Part shown: positions 52,791 through 61,751 of the stretch, piece after piece
Position numbering within the stretch: position 1 is the stretch's first letter
Layout: each line of letters starts with the position of its first letter
Assembly (NCBI GenBank): GCA_038207625.1
Contig: JBBQZO010000032.1
Location: 1-64,000 of the forward strand
Length of the DNA: 64,000 nucleotides
DNA from: JBBQZO01 sp038207625
Lineage (GTDB): Bacteria; Pseudomonadota; Gammaproteobacteria; Burkholderiales; Burkholderiaceae_D
Direction of reading: 5' to 3'
Notes under the pieces: model-generated
The model's database searches: none
Seen by the model: only the letters and a program-made list of their open reading frames with translations
Told to the model about the DNA's origin: nothing
Made by a program: the position numbers and the translations under genes

Positions 52791-54662
52791 CTACAGCGCG
52801 TCCAGGCGCGCCGGCAACTCGCTCAGGAACGCTTGCTTGAGGCGCGGTCCGGCGCTGTCTGCTTGCCGCCGTTGGTCGCGCACCAGACGGGCAAACACAA
52901 TTGTGCGTTGCTGCTTGCTGGCCCAGCCGACGAACCATCCGTATTGGTGGTTCTTGTCGTCCGTGCCGTCGGCGAGCACGGGCATCGCGGTACCGGTCTT
53001 GCCGTGCACTTCCCAGCCATTGGCCAGCGTCTCGGCGGGCAGGATGCGCAGCGTCATGTCATACGCTGTCGCGCTCAGTGGCAGTGTGCGGTTGACCACT
53101 TTTCTGAGGAAAGCGACCTGCTCGACGGGCGATATCTGCAGCGACGAGCTGACCCAGGACAGCGTGAGGCCATTGTCTTCGCCGGCGTCGCCGGACAGGT
53201 CGGCGTTGCCGTAGTCGAAGCCGGTGATGTAGCGCTGGAAGCGCGCCGCGCCCAGCTGGGCGACGACCTGCTGGGCGTACCACAGCACCGAGTTTTTGAT
53301 CCAGCTGGCCGGGTCGGTCGGCGCGCGCCAGCTGCGATTCCAGTCGGCATAGCCGGGCCGGAACGGCAAGCGCGGCGTGTGCTCGTCGCGCAGGATGCCG
53401 CTGTCGTAGCCCATCAGACTGACGGCGATATTGAAGGTCGAGGCGGGCGTGACGCGCTCGTCGCACTGGCCTTCGTGGACCAGGCGCCGGCCGCTGGCCG
53501 CATCGACCATCTCGGTGCAGCCGAACGGTGCCAGCGATGCCCCCTCGGCCAGTGAGCCGGTCGCGTTGTGCGGCGCTGCACGTGGATTGTCCGGCGCGCC
53601 GTGCTGCGCCGGCGCCAGTGGCGCGCTGCGCAGCGCCAGCGCCGGCTGAAACGCCAGGCTGCCTGCGACGATGCCGGCCAGGCCGCACAGCGCGGCGCGG
53701 CGCGTCCACGGCTGCGCTGGCGCCGCTGCGCACTGGCGGATCAGCGCGATGCGCGTGGCCAGCGTACTGGCGTTGACGGCGCCAAACGCCAGTGCCGTGC
53801 GCAGCGGACGATGCTGCACGCGCAATTGCGTGATCAGCGCCGCCGCATAGGCTTTGCGCTGCTCCGCCGAACGCTCGCGCAGCACGTCGCGATCGCAGCC
53901 GAGCTCCTGCGCCCACGCCAGGTCGGCGCGCAGCAGGCGCATCAAGGGATTGAACCAGAGCACTGTCTGAAGCAGCACGCCGGCGCTCATCCACTGCAGG
54001 TCGCGCCGGCGCAGATGGGTCAACTCGTGCTCAACAATCATCTGTTGCGCAATGGGGGAGAAGGCGCGCAGGTGGCGCGGCAACAGCAAGCGCGGCGTGA
54101 ACAGGCCGAACAGCATGGGCGAAATCGGCGCGTCGACTTCAATGACGAGCGGCGTGCGCGCACAGGTCTGGGGCATCGCAAAGCCGGCGTGCTCGCTCAG
54201 GGTGATGAGCCGACTTCCCGCCGCGGCCAGGCCAAGCAGCATGCGGCGCGCATGCACTAACTGGCACAGCGCATAGATCAGGCCCAGCAGATACGCCAGC
54301 AGCCAGCAGCGCGCGCCAACGCTGAGCCAGGAGCGTTCGGGCGGACTGGCGTCGGGTGTGTTGGCGGCGCTGGTCGCGCCGGCCGGCGCGCCGCTCGGGC
54401 CGGGCGCGGCGTGCTGCGGCGCGCGGGCAGCGTCCAATTAGATTGGCGGCACGACACGCAAGCGCTCACTGTGCGGCAGCAAGATCACCAGAAACGTGGC
54501 CAGCACCGTGAGCTGCGCCAACAGCCAGAGCGAACGCCCGATGGCGACGTCGGGCTGGCAGCGCCGGCACAGTGTCGTCAGCGCCCACACGCCCAGCCCG
54601 GCGGCCAGGCAGCCGGCGCTGGCCAGCAGCAAGCGCAACGCCAGCAGGTCGAGCATGGCCAT
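52791..54662 (-). pseudogene. blaR1: BlaR1-like M56 peptidase/class D sensor gene split by a stop codon
   Basis: The frame runs from ATG 54662 through two membrane helices to VVPPI, then meets TAA at 54440-54438 and continues in the same frame for 548 codons. That part has further helices, the M56 zinc site VEHELTHL and a class D-type sensor domain (about residues 330-545). The sensor site reads STFN (53430-53441) instead of STFK, while HGKTGT is kept. The stop alone disables the usual receptor; a shorter protein could start at an internal codon. Confidence 0.85.
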
Positions 54663-55042
54663 CACGCTGCGTCGTGGCCTTGCGGCCAGTCGAGCAGCAG
54701 TTGTTCGAGTTGGGCCAGCTCGTCGTCGTCGACAAGTTTGCTGCCGGTGAACATATTGATCGGCAAGGGCGCGTCCATCTCCATCACCCGCGTGCCAAAG
54801 TCGTGCGCAAACGCCGCCAGCGTATCGACCTTCTCGAGCACCGCCTCGTACACGTGCACGCCATGCTGGTTCAGTTGGCGTAGCGAGCCCTTGTCGAGCA
54901 TGCGCTCGAGCGTCTTGCGGGTCGACGAGGCCGACCAGCCAAGTTCGCCGGCCACCTGCTCATGGATTTCGCGCGCGCTCTGCGGTTGCTGGCGCCACAG
55001 CGCCTTCAGCACGGTAAGCTCAGAAATTGACGGGATGGCCAT
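54662..55042 (-). CDS. blaI: BlaI/MecI-family transcriptional repressor
   Basis: A 126-residue winged-helix repressor with the family pattern SELTVLKALWRQQPQSAREIH and SASSTRKTLERMLDKG. It normally represses the bla operon until cleaved after BlaR1 signalling. Its TGA overlaps the ATG of the blaR1-like gene by one base. ATG 55042 is chosen because the family begins near this point; AAGGAG is 11 bases upstream. With the sensor broken, it may repress permanently. Confidence 0.88.
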   Translation of the reverse strand: MAIPSISELTVLKALWRQQPQSAREIHEQVAGELGWSASSTRKTLERMLDKGSLRQLNQHGVHVYEAVLEKVDTLAAFAHDFGTRVMEMDAPLPINMFTGSKLVDDDELAQLEQLLLDWPQGHDAA

Positions 55043-55213
55043 GATGAACAACGCTCCTTGCGCGACGAATGTCACCATTGTGCGACATGTGTCGTGCGCC
55101 TGTCAATGCGCCGATTGACAATTGCGCGCGATAGCGCGAAGGACGGCCTTTGCCGGGCGCAGTTTGCCAGAGGCCGAGCGTGGACGCTCCCCTTGGTGGC
55201 TTGGCGCCTGACG

Positions 55214-56002
55214 CTAATGCCCTTGCAGCGTCACCATCAGCAGCGCCGCGCCTTGCGCCGCCGTGGTTGTGGCGGCGCGCGCCTCGGTGCCTGCGTCGGC
55301 GCGCCAGTGATTGCGGTACTGCACCGGCGTCATGCCGGTGAGCGCCTTGAACTGGCGGCTGAACGCGCTGTGATCGGTGTAGCCGCAGGCATACGCGATC
55401 TGGGCGATATTGCGCTGCTCGTCCGCCTCGATGATGGCCAGCGCGCCGTTCAGGCGCGCCTGCAGCAGCAGTTGGCGCGGTGTGGTGTGGAACACGCGCT
55501 GGAACAGGCGCTCCACGCGCGCCAGCGACAGGCCCGCATCCTGAGCCAGCTGATTGAGGCAGATGGTCTGACGGTAGTTGTCGCGGATGTGGTGGGCAAT
55601 CTCGGCGATCTTGCGATACACGGGATGGAGCGCGTCGGGCAGGCCGAGGTCTTGCGAGGTGCCGACCAGGCCGATGATGTCGCCCGCCTCGTCGCGCAGC
55701 GGCGTCTTGTGGGTCAGGCACCAGCCACGATGGCGGTTCGGGTACAGATGCAGTTCCAGGTGCTTCTTGATCGTGGCGCCCTGCTCGATGACCTGGCGGT
55801 CCTGCGCCAGATAGGTCTGGGCCAGGTGCACAGGATGGACGTCGATGGCGCTTCGGCCCAACACCTCCTGCTTGCTGCGCAAACCGCAGCGGCGCACCAT
55901 CGTGTGGTTGATGCTCAGATAGCGCCCTTCGCGGTCCTTGACGAAGAAAGCCACATCGGTGAGCGCGTCGAACAGCGATTCGATCGCGCTCAGTTCGACC
56001 AT
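55214..56002 (-). CDS. PAS-AraC transcriptional regulator
   Basis: A 262-residue regulator. Residues about 5-115 form a PAS domain (DVAFFVKDREGRYLSIN, GRSAIDVHP). Residues about 140-240 carry the two AraC helix-turn-helix motifs (LNQLAQDAGLSLARVERLF and IAQIAYACGYTDHSAFSRQFK). ATG 56002 is preferred to earlier in-frame starts because the upstream sequence is low in complexity and lacks domain features. It is divergent from the catabolic operon at 56656 and probably activates it. Confidence 0.88.
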   Translation of the reverse strand: MVELSAIESLFDALTDVAFFVKDREGRYLSINHTMVRRCGLRSKQEVLGRSAIDVHPVHLAQTYLAQDRQVIEQGATIKKHLELHLYPNRHRGWCLTHKTPLRDEAGDIIGLVGTSQDLGLPDALHPVYRKIAEIAHHIRDNYRQTICLNQLAQDAGLSLARVERLFQRVFHTTPRQLLLQARLNGALAIIEADEQRNIAQIAYACGYTDHSAFSRQFKALTGMTPVQYRNHWRADAGTEARAATTTAAQGAALLMVTLQGH

Positions 56003-56242
56003 GTGCTGCGCGCCGGCGCCCGCTGCTGCCGGGTTCACGCAGGCTCCGATCGGGCGCCGTGTATGCGAGGCGGCGTGTACGCTGTCTTCAAACTGGCCAT
56101 CAATGACTCTCTTTCCGGGAAATGCGCCAGATGGCGCGGTGCTGGCCGCCCTTGGCGCTGTCGACGCAGCGCGCACCGGTTGGCGCGGGCCATGGTAGCG
56201 CGTTGCTCCACGCATGTCTTTGCCACCCGCCGCCCTACATGC

Positions 56243-56256
56243 GCCGAAATCGGCAT
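56243..56256 (-). promoter_or_regulatory. Operator-like site, inverted copy
   Basis: GCCGAAATCGGCAT; its complement ATGCCGATTTCGGC shares TGCCGATTTCG with the site at 56479. It is also a near-perfect palindrome (GCCGA AAT CGGC). Confidence 0.45.
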
Positions 56257-56284
56257 AGTTCCGGGCGGCGCGGCGCGCCCCCGG

Positions 56285-56305
56285 TGATTGTGCTGATTTC
56301 GTCTC
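56285..56305 (+). promoter_or_regulatory. Operator-like direct repeat, copy one
   Basis: TGATTGTGCTGATTTCGTCTC (first 20 bases count) differs at only one base from the copy at 56479. It lies in the divergent region between the AraC regulator and its probable target operon. Confidence 0.5.
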
Positions 56306-56478
56306 GGTCGGTGCAATACCGGTCCTACCGCGCACAGGCAGCGCTTGATAAAGTGCGCGCTTCGTCGCACACTGAACATGCCCACTTCGTCGATCCGGGC
56401 ATGGGGTGGGAGTGCGGGGGGCGCTGGCGCTGGCCGCGGCGCCAGCGGCGTATTTATAAGGTTTGTGCGGGCCTGGCG

Positions 56479-56499
56479 TGATTGTGCCGATTTCGTCTC
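56479..56499 (+). promoter_or_regulatory. Operator-like direct repeat, copy two
   Basis: Same 21-base element with T changed to C at position 10, 194 bases downstream of copy one. It ends 157 bases before the catabolic operon start. Confidence 0.5.
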
Positions 56500-56655
56500 A
56501 CGCCGCGCGCACAACGATCAAGACTGGCGGGCGCTGGAACGTTAAAATCTATACCACATCGCGTTGCCCTTGCCGAAGCCGGCGAGTCAGCGCCTCCCTC
56601 TTGAATTATGTTTCACCATTGACCGGCTCAGGCCGGAGAAAGCAAGGTACATTCC

Positions 56656-57552
56656 ATGTGGAAAGGTGTCATTCCCGCTGTTACGACCAAGTTCACGCCA
56701 GCCGATAAGCTCGACATGAACGAAATGGCGCGCTGCTTTTCGCTGCTGATGGACGCCGGTTGCGACGGCCTGATCGCCGCCGGCTCGCTGGGCGAAGGTC
56801 CGATGCTGTCGCACGACGAGCGCATCGACGTGCTCAAGCTGACCAAGCAAATCACCGGCAGCAAGCCGGCGCTGCTGACGATCGCCGAAGCATCGACCCG
56901 CTCCGCTTGCGAACTGGCCGAGCGCGCCGCTGCCGCCGGGGCCGACGGCCTGATGGTCGTGCCGAGCACGATCTATCACACCAATCACCGCGAGACGATC
57001 GCCACGCTGCGCGCCATCGCCGCAGCGGGCAACCTGCCGATCATGCTGTACTCGAACCGGCTGGCCTATCGCGTCGACGTGACCACCGACATGCTCGAAG
57101 AACTGGCCGATGACGCGCGCTTCGTGGCCGTCAAGGAATCGTCCGACGACATCCGCCGCAGCACCGAGATCATCAACCGTCTGGGCAGCCGCTACGACCT
57201 GTTTACCGGCGTCGACAATCTTGCCTTCGAGGCGTTGTCGGTCGGTGCCATTGGCTGGGTGGCCGGTCTGGTGGTGGCATTCCCGAAAGAGACGGTGGCG
57301 ATCTACCGTTTGATGCAAGCGGGACGCCAGAAAGAGGCGCTGGCCATCTATCGCTGGTTCCGTCCGCTGCTGGACCTGGACGTGTCGACCTTCCTGGTGC
57401 AAAACATCAAGCTGGTCGAAGCGCTGGCGATCGATTCGAACGACCGTGTGCGCGCGCCGCGCCTGCCGCTTGAAGGCGAGCAGCGTCGCAACGTCGAGCA
57501 GATCGTGCGCACCGCGCTGGCCTGCCGTCCGACCCTGCCAACGTTCGCCTAA
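56656..57552 (+). CDS. DapA-family lyase/deaminase, probably pyrroline-4-hydroxy-2-carboxylate deaminase
   Basis: A 298-residue class I aldolase-fold protein. AAGSLGEGPMLS near residue 36 matches the phosphate/carboxylate loop, and FVAVKESSDD holds the Schiff-base lysine (near 160). The DapA family includes many aldolases, so the call rests on the operon: a flavin amine dehydrogenase set and a semialdehyde dehydrogenase follow, as in bacterial hydroxyproline degradation where this enzyme deaminates the cyclic imine. It is the first gene of the operon. Confidence 0.85.
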   Translation: MWKGVIPAVTTKFTPADKLDMNEMARCFSLLMDAGCDGLIAAGSLGEGPMLSHDERIDVLKLTKQITGSKPALLTIAEASTRSACELAERAAAAGADGLMVVPSTIYHTNHRETIATLRAIAAAGNLPIMLYSNRLAYRVDVTTDMLEELADDARFVAVKESSDDIRRSTEIINRLGSRYDLFTGVDNLAFEALSVGAIGWVAGLVVAFPKETVAIYRLMQAGRQKEALAIYRWFRPLLDLDVSTFLVQNIKLVEALAIDSNDRVRAPRLPLEGEQRRNVEQIVRTALACRPTLPTFA

Positions 57553-57573
57553 GGCGATGCACAAGGTGTTCGC

Positions 57574-58710
57574 ATGAGCGCAGCGGTCGATGTGCTGGTG
57601 GTCGGTGCCGGCATCGTCGGCGCCGCCTGCGCATATACGTTGCAGCAGGAAGGCTTGCGGGTGGCGCTGGTGGACGCGGCCACACCCGGCTGCGGTGTGA
57701 CGGCGGCCGGCATGGGGCATCTGGTGGCGCTCGATGAAACCGAGCAGGAGCTGGACCTGTGCCTGCTCTCGCTGGGCCTGTGGCGCGAGTTCATGCAAGC
57801 GCACCCCGGGGTGGGCGAGCCCAGTCATTGCGGCACCTTGTGGGTGGCCGAAAACGAGCATCAACTGGCCGAGGCCGAACTGCGCGCGCAACGCTTGAGC
57901 GCGCGCGGCTGGCGTGCCGAGGCCTTGTCCGGCGCGCAGGTGGCGCAGCTTGAGCCGGCGCTGCGTGCCGGCCTGGCCGGCGGCGTGCGGGTGTTTGGCG
58001 ACAGCGTCGTCTACCCGCCCGCAGTGGCCCATTTCCTGGCCCAGCAACTGGTGCGGCGCGGCGGCGAGCTGCACCGCGCGCGCCGCGTGGTGGGCGTGGG
58101 CGCCGGCTATGTGCGGCTGGAAGACGGCACGCGTCTGAGCGCCCAGCATATCGTCGTCGCCAACGGCCCTGCCATCGCCAGCTTGCTGCCCGAAGTGCCG
58201 GTGTTTGCGCGCAAGGGCCATCTGGCGATCACCGATCGCTACCCGAACCGGATCGCGCACCAGATCGTGAGCATGAACTACGGCCAGGCGGCGGTCAGCG
58301 CCGACGCGCTGGCGGTGGCCGCCAACGTGCAGCCGCGTCCCAGCGGCCAGTGGCTGCTCGGCTCGTGCCGTCAGGACGGTCAGCACAATACCGAGCTGGA
58401 CCCGGTCGCGCTGCGCGCCGTGCTCGACGTGACGTCGGCGCTGTTGCCGTGCCTGAAAGAGATGCGTATTATTCGCGCCTGGGCCGGCATGCGCCCGGCC
58501 ACGCCGGACGGCAAGCCGCTGATCGGCGCGCATCCGAGCCGGCCCGGCATCTGGCTGGCGGCCGGGCACGAAGGGCTGGGCGTGACGACGGCGTTCGCCA
58601 GCGCGCGCCTGTTGGCCGATCAAATGATGGCGCGGGTCAGTCAGATCGATCCGAGTCCGTATTTTCCAGCGCGATTTGAAACCTTGCGGAGCAGTGCGTA
58701 TGACCGGTGA
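57574..58710 (+). CDS. FAD-dependent D-amino acid/hydroxyproline dehydrogenase, catalytic subunit
   Basis: A 378-residue DAO-family flavoprotein. VVGAGIVGAACAYTL (residues 7-21) binds FAD, and a C-terminal RAWAGMRPATPDGKPLIG stretch followed by AAGHEGLGVTTA is typical of this family. With the small ferredoxin and the second flavoprotein that follow, it should form a multi-subunit dehydrogenase oxidising cis-4-hydroxy-D-proline (or a similar amino acid). It begins 21 bases after the DapA-like gene and overlaps the ferredoxin gene by 11 bases. Confidence 0.85.
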   Translation: MSAAVDVLVVGAGIVGAACAYTLQQEGLRVALVDAATPGCGVTAAGMGHLVALDETEQELDLCLLSLGLWREFMQAHPGVGEPSHCGTLWVAENEHQLAEAELRAQRLSARGWRAEALSGAQVAQLEPALRAGLAGGVRVFGDSVVYPPAVAHFLAQQLVRRGGELHRARRVVGVGAGYVRLEDGTRLSAQHIVVANGPAIASLLPEVPVFARKGHLAITDRYPNRIAHQIVSMNYGQAAVSADALAVAANVQPRPSGQWLLGSCRQDGQHNTELDPVALRAVLDVTSALLPCLKEMRIIRAWAGMRPATPDGKPLIGAHPSRPGIWLAAGHEGLGVTTAFASARLLADQMMARVSQIDPSPYFPARFETLRSSAYDR

Positions 58711-58954
58711 TGTGATGGTGTCGATCGATGGCCGGGCGCTGCTGGTGGGTGCGCACATGAGCGTGGCCGCCGCGCTGGTGCAGGCCGATGTGCTGTGCAC
58801 CCGGCGCGCGTTGGACGGTGCTGCCCGTTTCGCGCTGTGCGGCATGGGCGTGTGCCAGGAATGTCGCGTCACCATCGACGGCCAGCCGCACCGGCTCGCC
58901 TGTCAGGTGCAGTGCGCGGCGGGCATGCTGATTGCCACCGGGGACGGCGCATGA
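58700..58954 (+). CDS. [2Fe-2S] ferredoxin-like subunit of the dehydrogenase
   Basis: An 84-residue protein with CGMGVCQEC followed by a later LACQ, the four cysteines expected to hold a [2Fe-2S] cluster. It would pass electrons between the two flavin subunits encoded on each side. GGAG lies eight bases before ATG 58700. The start overlaps the upstream gene and the stop overlaps the downstream one (ATGA at 58951), so all three are tightly coupled. Confidence 0.87.
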   Translation: MTGDVMVSIDGRALLVGAHMSVAAALVQADVLCTRRALDGAARFALCGMGVCQECRVTIDGQPHRLACQVQCAAGMLIATGDGA

Positions 58955-60249
58955 GCGCGCCGACGCGCTCGCGCAGCGTGCCGCTGCTGATCATCGGCGC
59001 CGGCCCGGCCGGTCTGGCGGCGGCCGAGGCGGCCTCGCGCCATGGTCAGGCGGTCACGCTGATCGATGAGAATACGCATCCGGGCGGGCAGATCTGGCGC
59101 GGCGGCCCAGGCCAATGGCGCGACGCGCGCGCCGATGCGCTGTGGAGCGCGCTGCAGGCGCGCCGCAACGTGCACATCGTGGGCGGCGCGCGCGTGCTGG
59201 CCACCGCCGGCCCGCAGCAGTTGCTGCTGGAGGTGGACGGACAGGCGCAGCAGATCGGCTGGGACACGCTGATCATTTGCAGCGGCGCGCGCGAACTGCT
59301 GCTGCCGTTTCCCGGCTGGACCTTGCCCGGTGTGACGGGCGCCGGCGGCATGCAGGCGCTGGTCAAGGGCGGCATGCCGATCGCCGGCAAACGCATCGTG
59401 GTGGCCGGCAGCGGTCCGCTCCTGTTGGCCGTGGCGCAGACGGTGCGCCAGCACGGCGCCACGCTGCTGTGCATCGCCGAACAGCGCAGCACGCGCGATC
59501 TGGCCGGATTTTTCGCCCGCCTGGCGCTGGGTCACGCGGGCAAACTGGCGCAGTCGCTGGGCTTGTTTGCACGCCTGGCCGGTGCACGTTACCGGCACGG
59601 CGCCACCGTGGTGGCCGCGCAGGGCGACACGCGCCTGCGCAGTGTGACCATCGAACAGGGCGGGCGCCGCGTTGAGGTGGCGTGCGATTTCCTCGCCTGC
59701 GGCTTTGGCCTGGTGCCCAACACCGAGCTGGCCACCTTGCTCGGCTGCGCGCTCAACGATGGCGTGGTGCAGGTCGATGGTAGCCAGTCGACCAGCCGCC
59801 CGGGCGTGTATGCGGCCGGCGAATCGACCGGCATCGGCGGGGTCGACAAGGCGCTCGCCGAAGGCCGCATCGCGGGGCTGGCCGCGGTGGGGCGTGCCAG
59901 CGCGCCGCGTGAGCGGGCCGCGCGCGCGCAGGCGCAGCGTTTCGCCGCGCTGCTGGCGGCGAGCTTTGCACCATCGCCCGCATTGCGTACACTGTGCAAG
60001 CCCGATACGCTGGTGTGCCGCTGCGAGAATGTGAGCGCGGCGCAACTGGCAGAACATGATGACTGGCGCAGCGCCAAACTGCTCACGCGGGCGGGCATGG
60101 GGCCATGCCAGGGGCGCATTTGCGGCAGCGCGTGCCAGGTGCTGTACGGCTGGCAGGCGCCCGGATTGCGCCAACCGATTTTTCCGACTTTAACTGCAAC
60201 GCTCGCCAGCGGCCCGGCCGCGGCGACCACTAAGGATATGACGACATGA
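58951..60249 (+). CDS. NAD(P)/FAD oxidoreductase subunit with C-terminal BFD-like iron-sulfur domain
   Basis: A 432-residue flavoprotein. LLIIGAGPAGLAAAEA (near residue 12) binds FAD, and RIVVAGSGPLLLAVAQ (near 150) is the second dinucleotide fold. The C-terminal ~55 residues contain VCRCENVS and GPCQGRICGSAC, matching the BFD-like [2Fe-2S] domain. It is the partner subunit of the amino acid dehydrogenase. Its stop overlaps the aldehyde dehydrogenase start (ATGA at 60246). Confidence 0.87.
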   Translation: MSAPTRSRSVPLLIIGAGPAGLAAAEAASRHGQAVTLIDENTHPGGQIWRGGPGQWRDARADALWSALQARRNVHIVGGARVLATAGPQQLLLEVDGQAQQIGWDTLIICSGARELLLPFPGWTLPGVTGAGGMQALVKGGMPIAGKRIVVAGSGPLLLAVAQTVRQHGATLLCIAEQRSTRDLAGFFARLALGHAGKLAQSLGLFARLAGARYRHGATVVAAQGDTRLRSVTIEQGGRRVEVACDFLACGFGLVPNTELATLLGCALNDGVVQVDGSQSTSRPGVYAAGESTGIGGVDKALAEGRIAGLAAVGRASAPRERAARAQAQRFAALLAASFAPSPALRTLCKPDTLVCRCENVSAAQLAEHDDWRSAKLLTRAGMGPCQGRICGSACQVLYGWQAPGLRQPIFPTLTATLASGPAAATTKDMTT

Positions 60250-61676
60250 AACAACTGTACATCGACGGCGCCTGGTGCGACGGCTCCAGCGTCACCACCA
60301 CCCGCAATCCCTCGGACCGCGCCGACATCGTTGACGACTACGCCAGCGCCGGCAGCGCCGAAGTCGAGCGCGCACTGGCCGCCGCGCGCGCCGCGTCCAC
60401 CAGCTGGCGCCACTCGGGCGTGCAGCAGCGCGCCGACGCGCTCGATCAGATCGGCACCGAAATGAACGCGCGCAAGGTCGAACTGGGCACGCTGCTCTCG
60501 CGCGAAGAAGGCAAGACGCTGGTCGAGGGCATTGGCGAAGTGGGGCGCGCCGCGGCGATCTTCAAATTCTTCGCGCAGGAAGCGCTGCGTATTCGCGGCG
60601 ACAAGCTCGCCTCGGTGCGTCCCGGTATCGAGGTCGACGTCACGCGCGAGCCGCTGGGCGTGGTCGGCATCATCGCGCCGTGGAATTTTCCGATCGCGAT
60701 CCCGGCCTGGAAAGTTGCCCCGGCGCTGGCCTACGGCAATTGCGTGGTACTGAAACCGGCCGAACTGGTGCCTGGCTGCTCGTGGGCGATGGCCGAGATC
60801 ATTTCGCGCGCCGGTTTGCCCAATGGCGTGTTCAACCTGCTGACGGGGCCGGGCCGGGTGGTGGGCGAGGCGATGGCCAACGACGTGCGGGTGGACGCGG
60901 TCAGCTTCACCGGTTCGACCGGCGTGGGCGCGCGCGTGCTGGCCTCGTGCGCGGCGCGGCGCGCCAAGGTGCAGCTGGAAATGGGCGGCAAGAACCCGCT
61001 GATCGTGCTGGCCGACGCCGACTTGGCGGTGGCCGTCAACGCCGCCATCCAGGGCTCCTACTATTCGACCGGCCAGCGTTGCACCGCCTCGTCGCGCCTG
61101 ATCGTCGACGAGCAGATCTACCCGGCCTTCGTGGCGGCCATGATCGAACGGCTCGGCCAGCTCAAGATCGGTCACGCGCTGCACAGCGACACCGACATCG
61201 GTCCGGTGGTCGACAGCTCGCAACTCGAGCAAGACTTGCGTTACATCGAGATGGGCAAGGCCGAAGGGGCCCGCCTGGCCTTTGGCGGCGAGCGCCTGGT
61301 GCGCGGCACCGACGGCTACTTCCTCAATCCGGCGTTGTTCGTCGACTGCGATCCGGCCATGCGCCACACGCGCGAAGAAATCTTCGGCCCGGTCGCCTCG
61401 GTGATCGCGGCCAAGAATTACGAGCACGCTTTGGAACTGGCCAACGACACCGAGTTCGGCCTCACCGCCGGCATTTGCACCACCTCGCTCAAGCACGCGA
61501 CGCACTTCAAACGCCATGCGCGCGCCGGCATGGTGATGGTCAATCTGCCCACCGCCGGGGTTGACTACCACGTGCCGTTTGGCGGTACCAAAGGCTCGAG
61601 CTACGGCGCGCGCGAGCAGGGTAGCGCCGCTGTCGAGTTCTTCACCACCAGCAAGACCAGCTACACCGGCAGCTAA
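60246..61676 (+). CDS. Aldehyde dehydrogenase, probably 2,5-dioxopentanoate (ketoglutarate semialdehyde) dehydrogenase
   Basis: A 476-residue NAD(P)-dependent dehydrogenase. PWNFPIAIPAWK and FTGSTGVG form the cofactor site, LEMGGKNPLIV contains the general-base glutamate, and GQRCTASSR the catalytic cysteine (near residue 278). As the last gene of the operon it would oxidise the semialdehyde formed by the DapA-like enzyme to 2-oxoglutarate. The substrate is inferred from context. A strong hairpin follows. Confidence 0.88.
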   Translation: MKQLYIDGAWCDGSSVTTTRNPSDRADIVDDYASAGSAEVERALAAARAASTSWRHSGVQQRADALDQIGTEMNARKVELGTLLSREEGKTLVEGIGEVGRAAAIFKFFAQEALRIRGDKLASVRPGIEVDVTREPLGVVGIIAPWNFPIAIPAWKVAPALAYGNCVVLKPAELVPGCSWAMAEIISRAGLPNGVFNLLTGPGRVVGEAMANDVRVDAVSFTGSTGVGARVLASCAARRAKVQLEMGGKNPLIVLADADLAVAVNAAIQGSYYSTGQRCTASSRLIVDEQIYPAFVAAMIERLGQLKIGHALHSDTDIGPVVDSSQLEQDLRYIEMGKAEGARLAFGGERLVRGTDGYFLNPALFVDCDPAMRHTREEIFGPVASVIAAKNYEHALELANDTEFGLTAGICTTSLKHATHFKRHARAGMVMVNLPTAGVDYHVPFGGTKGSSYGAREQGSAAVEFFTTSKTSYTGS

Positions 61677-61691
61677 GCACGCGGCGCGCCG

Positions 61692-61729
61692 CCGGCCCAG
61701 GCCGCTGGCGCGCAAGCGGCCTGGGCCGG
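61692..61729. terminator. GC-rich hairpin between convergent genes
   Basis: A perfect 14-base stem (61692-61705 with 61716-61729) with a 10-base loop. No T-run follows on either strand, so it may be a weak or factor-assisted terminator. Confidence 0.55.
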
Positions 61730-61751
61730 TGGGTGCGCGCTGGATGCGGCC

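Larger units (their letters stand above)
56003..56655. other. Divergent regulatory region with operator-like repeats
   Basis: About 650 bases hold no supported gene but carry three related sites (56243-56256, 56285-56305, 56479-56499). Frames crossing it repeat ETKSAQS-type peptides only because they cross these sites. The length is unusual for a divergent promoter and suggests looping or several binding events. Confidence 0.55.

Noticed and set aside
56587..58875. 762-codon open frame on the minus strand
   Set aside because: Antisense to the DapA-like and DAO-like genes with intact motifs on the plus strand.
59589..61715. 708-codon open frame on the minus strand
   Set aside because: Antisense to the flavoprotein and aldehyde dehydrogenase genes; no recognisable domain.
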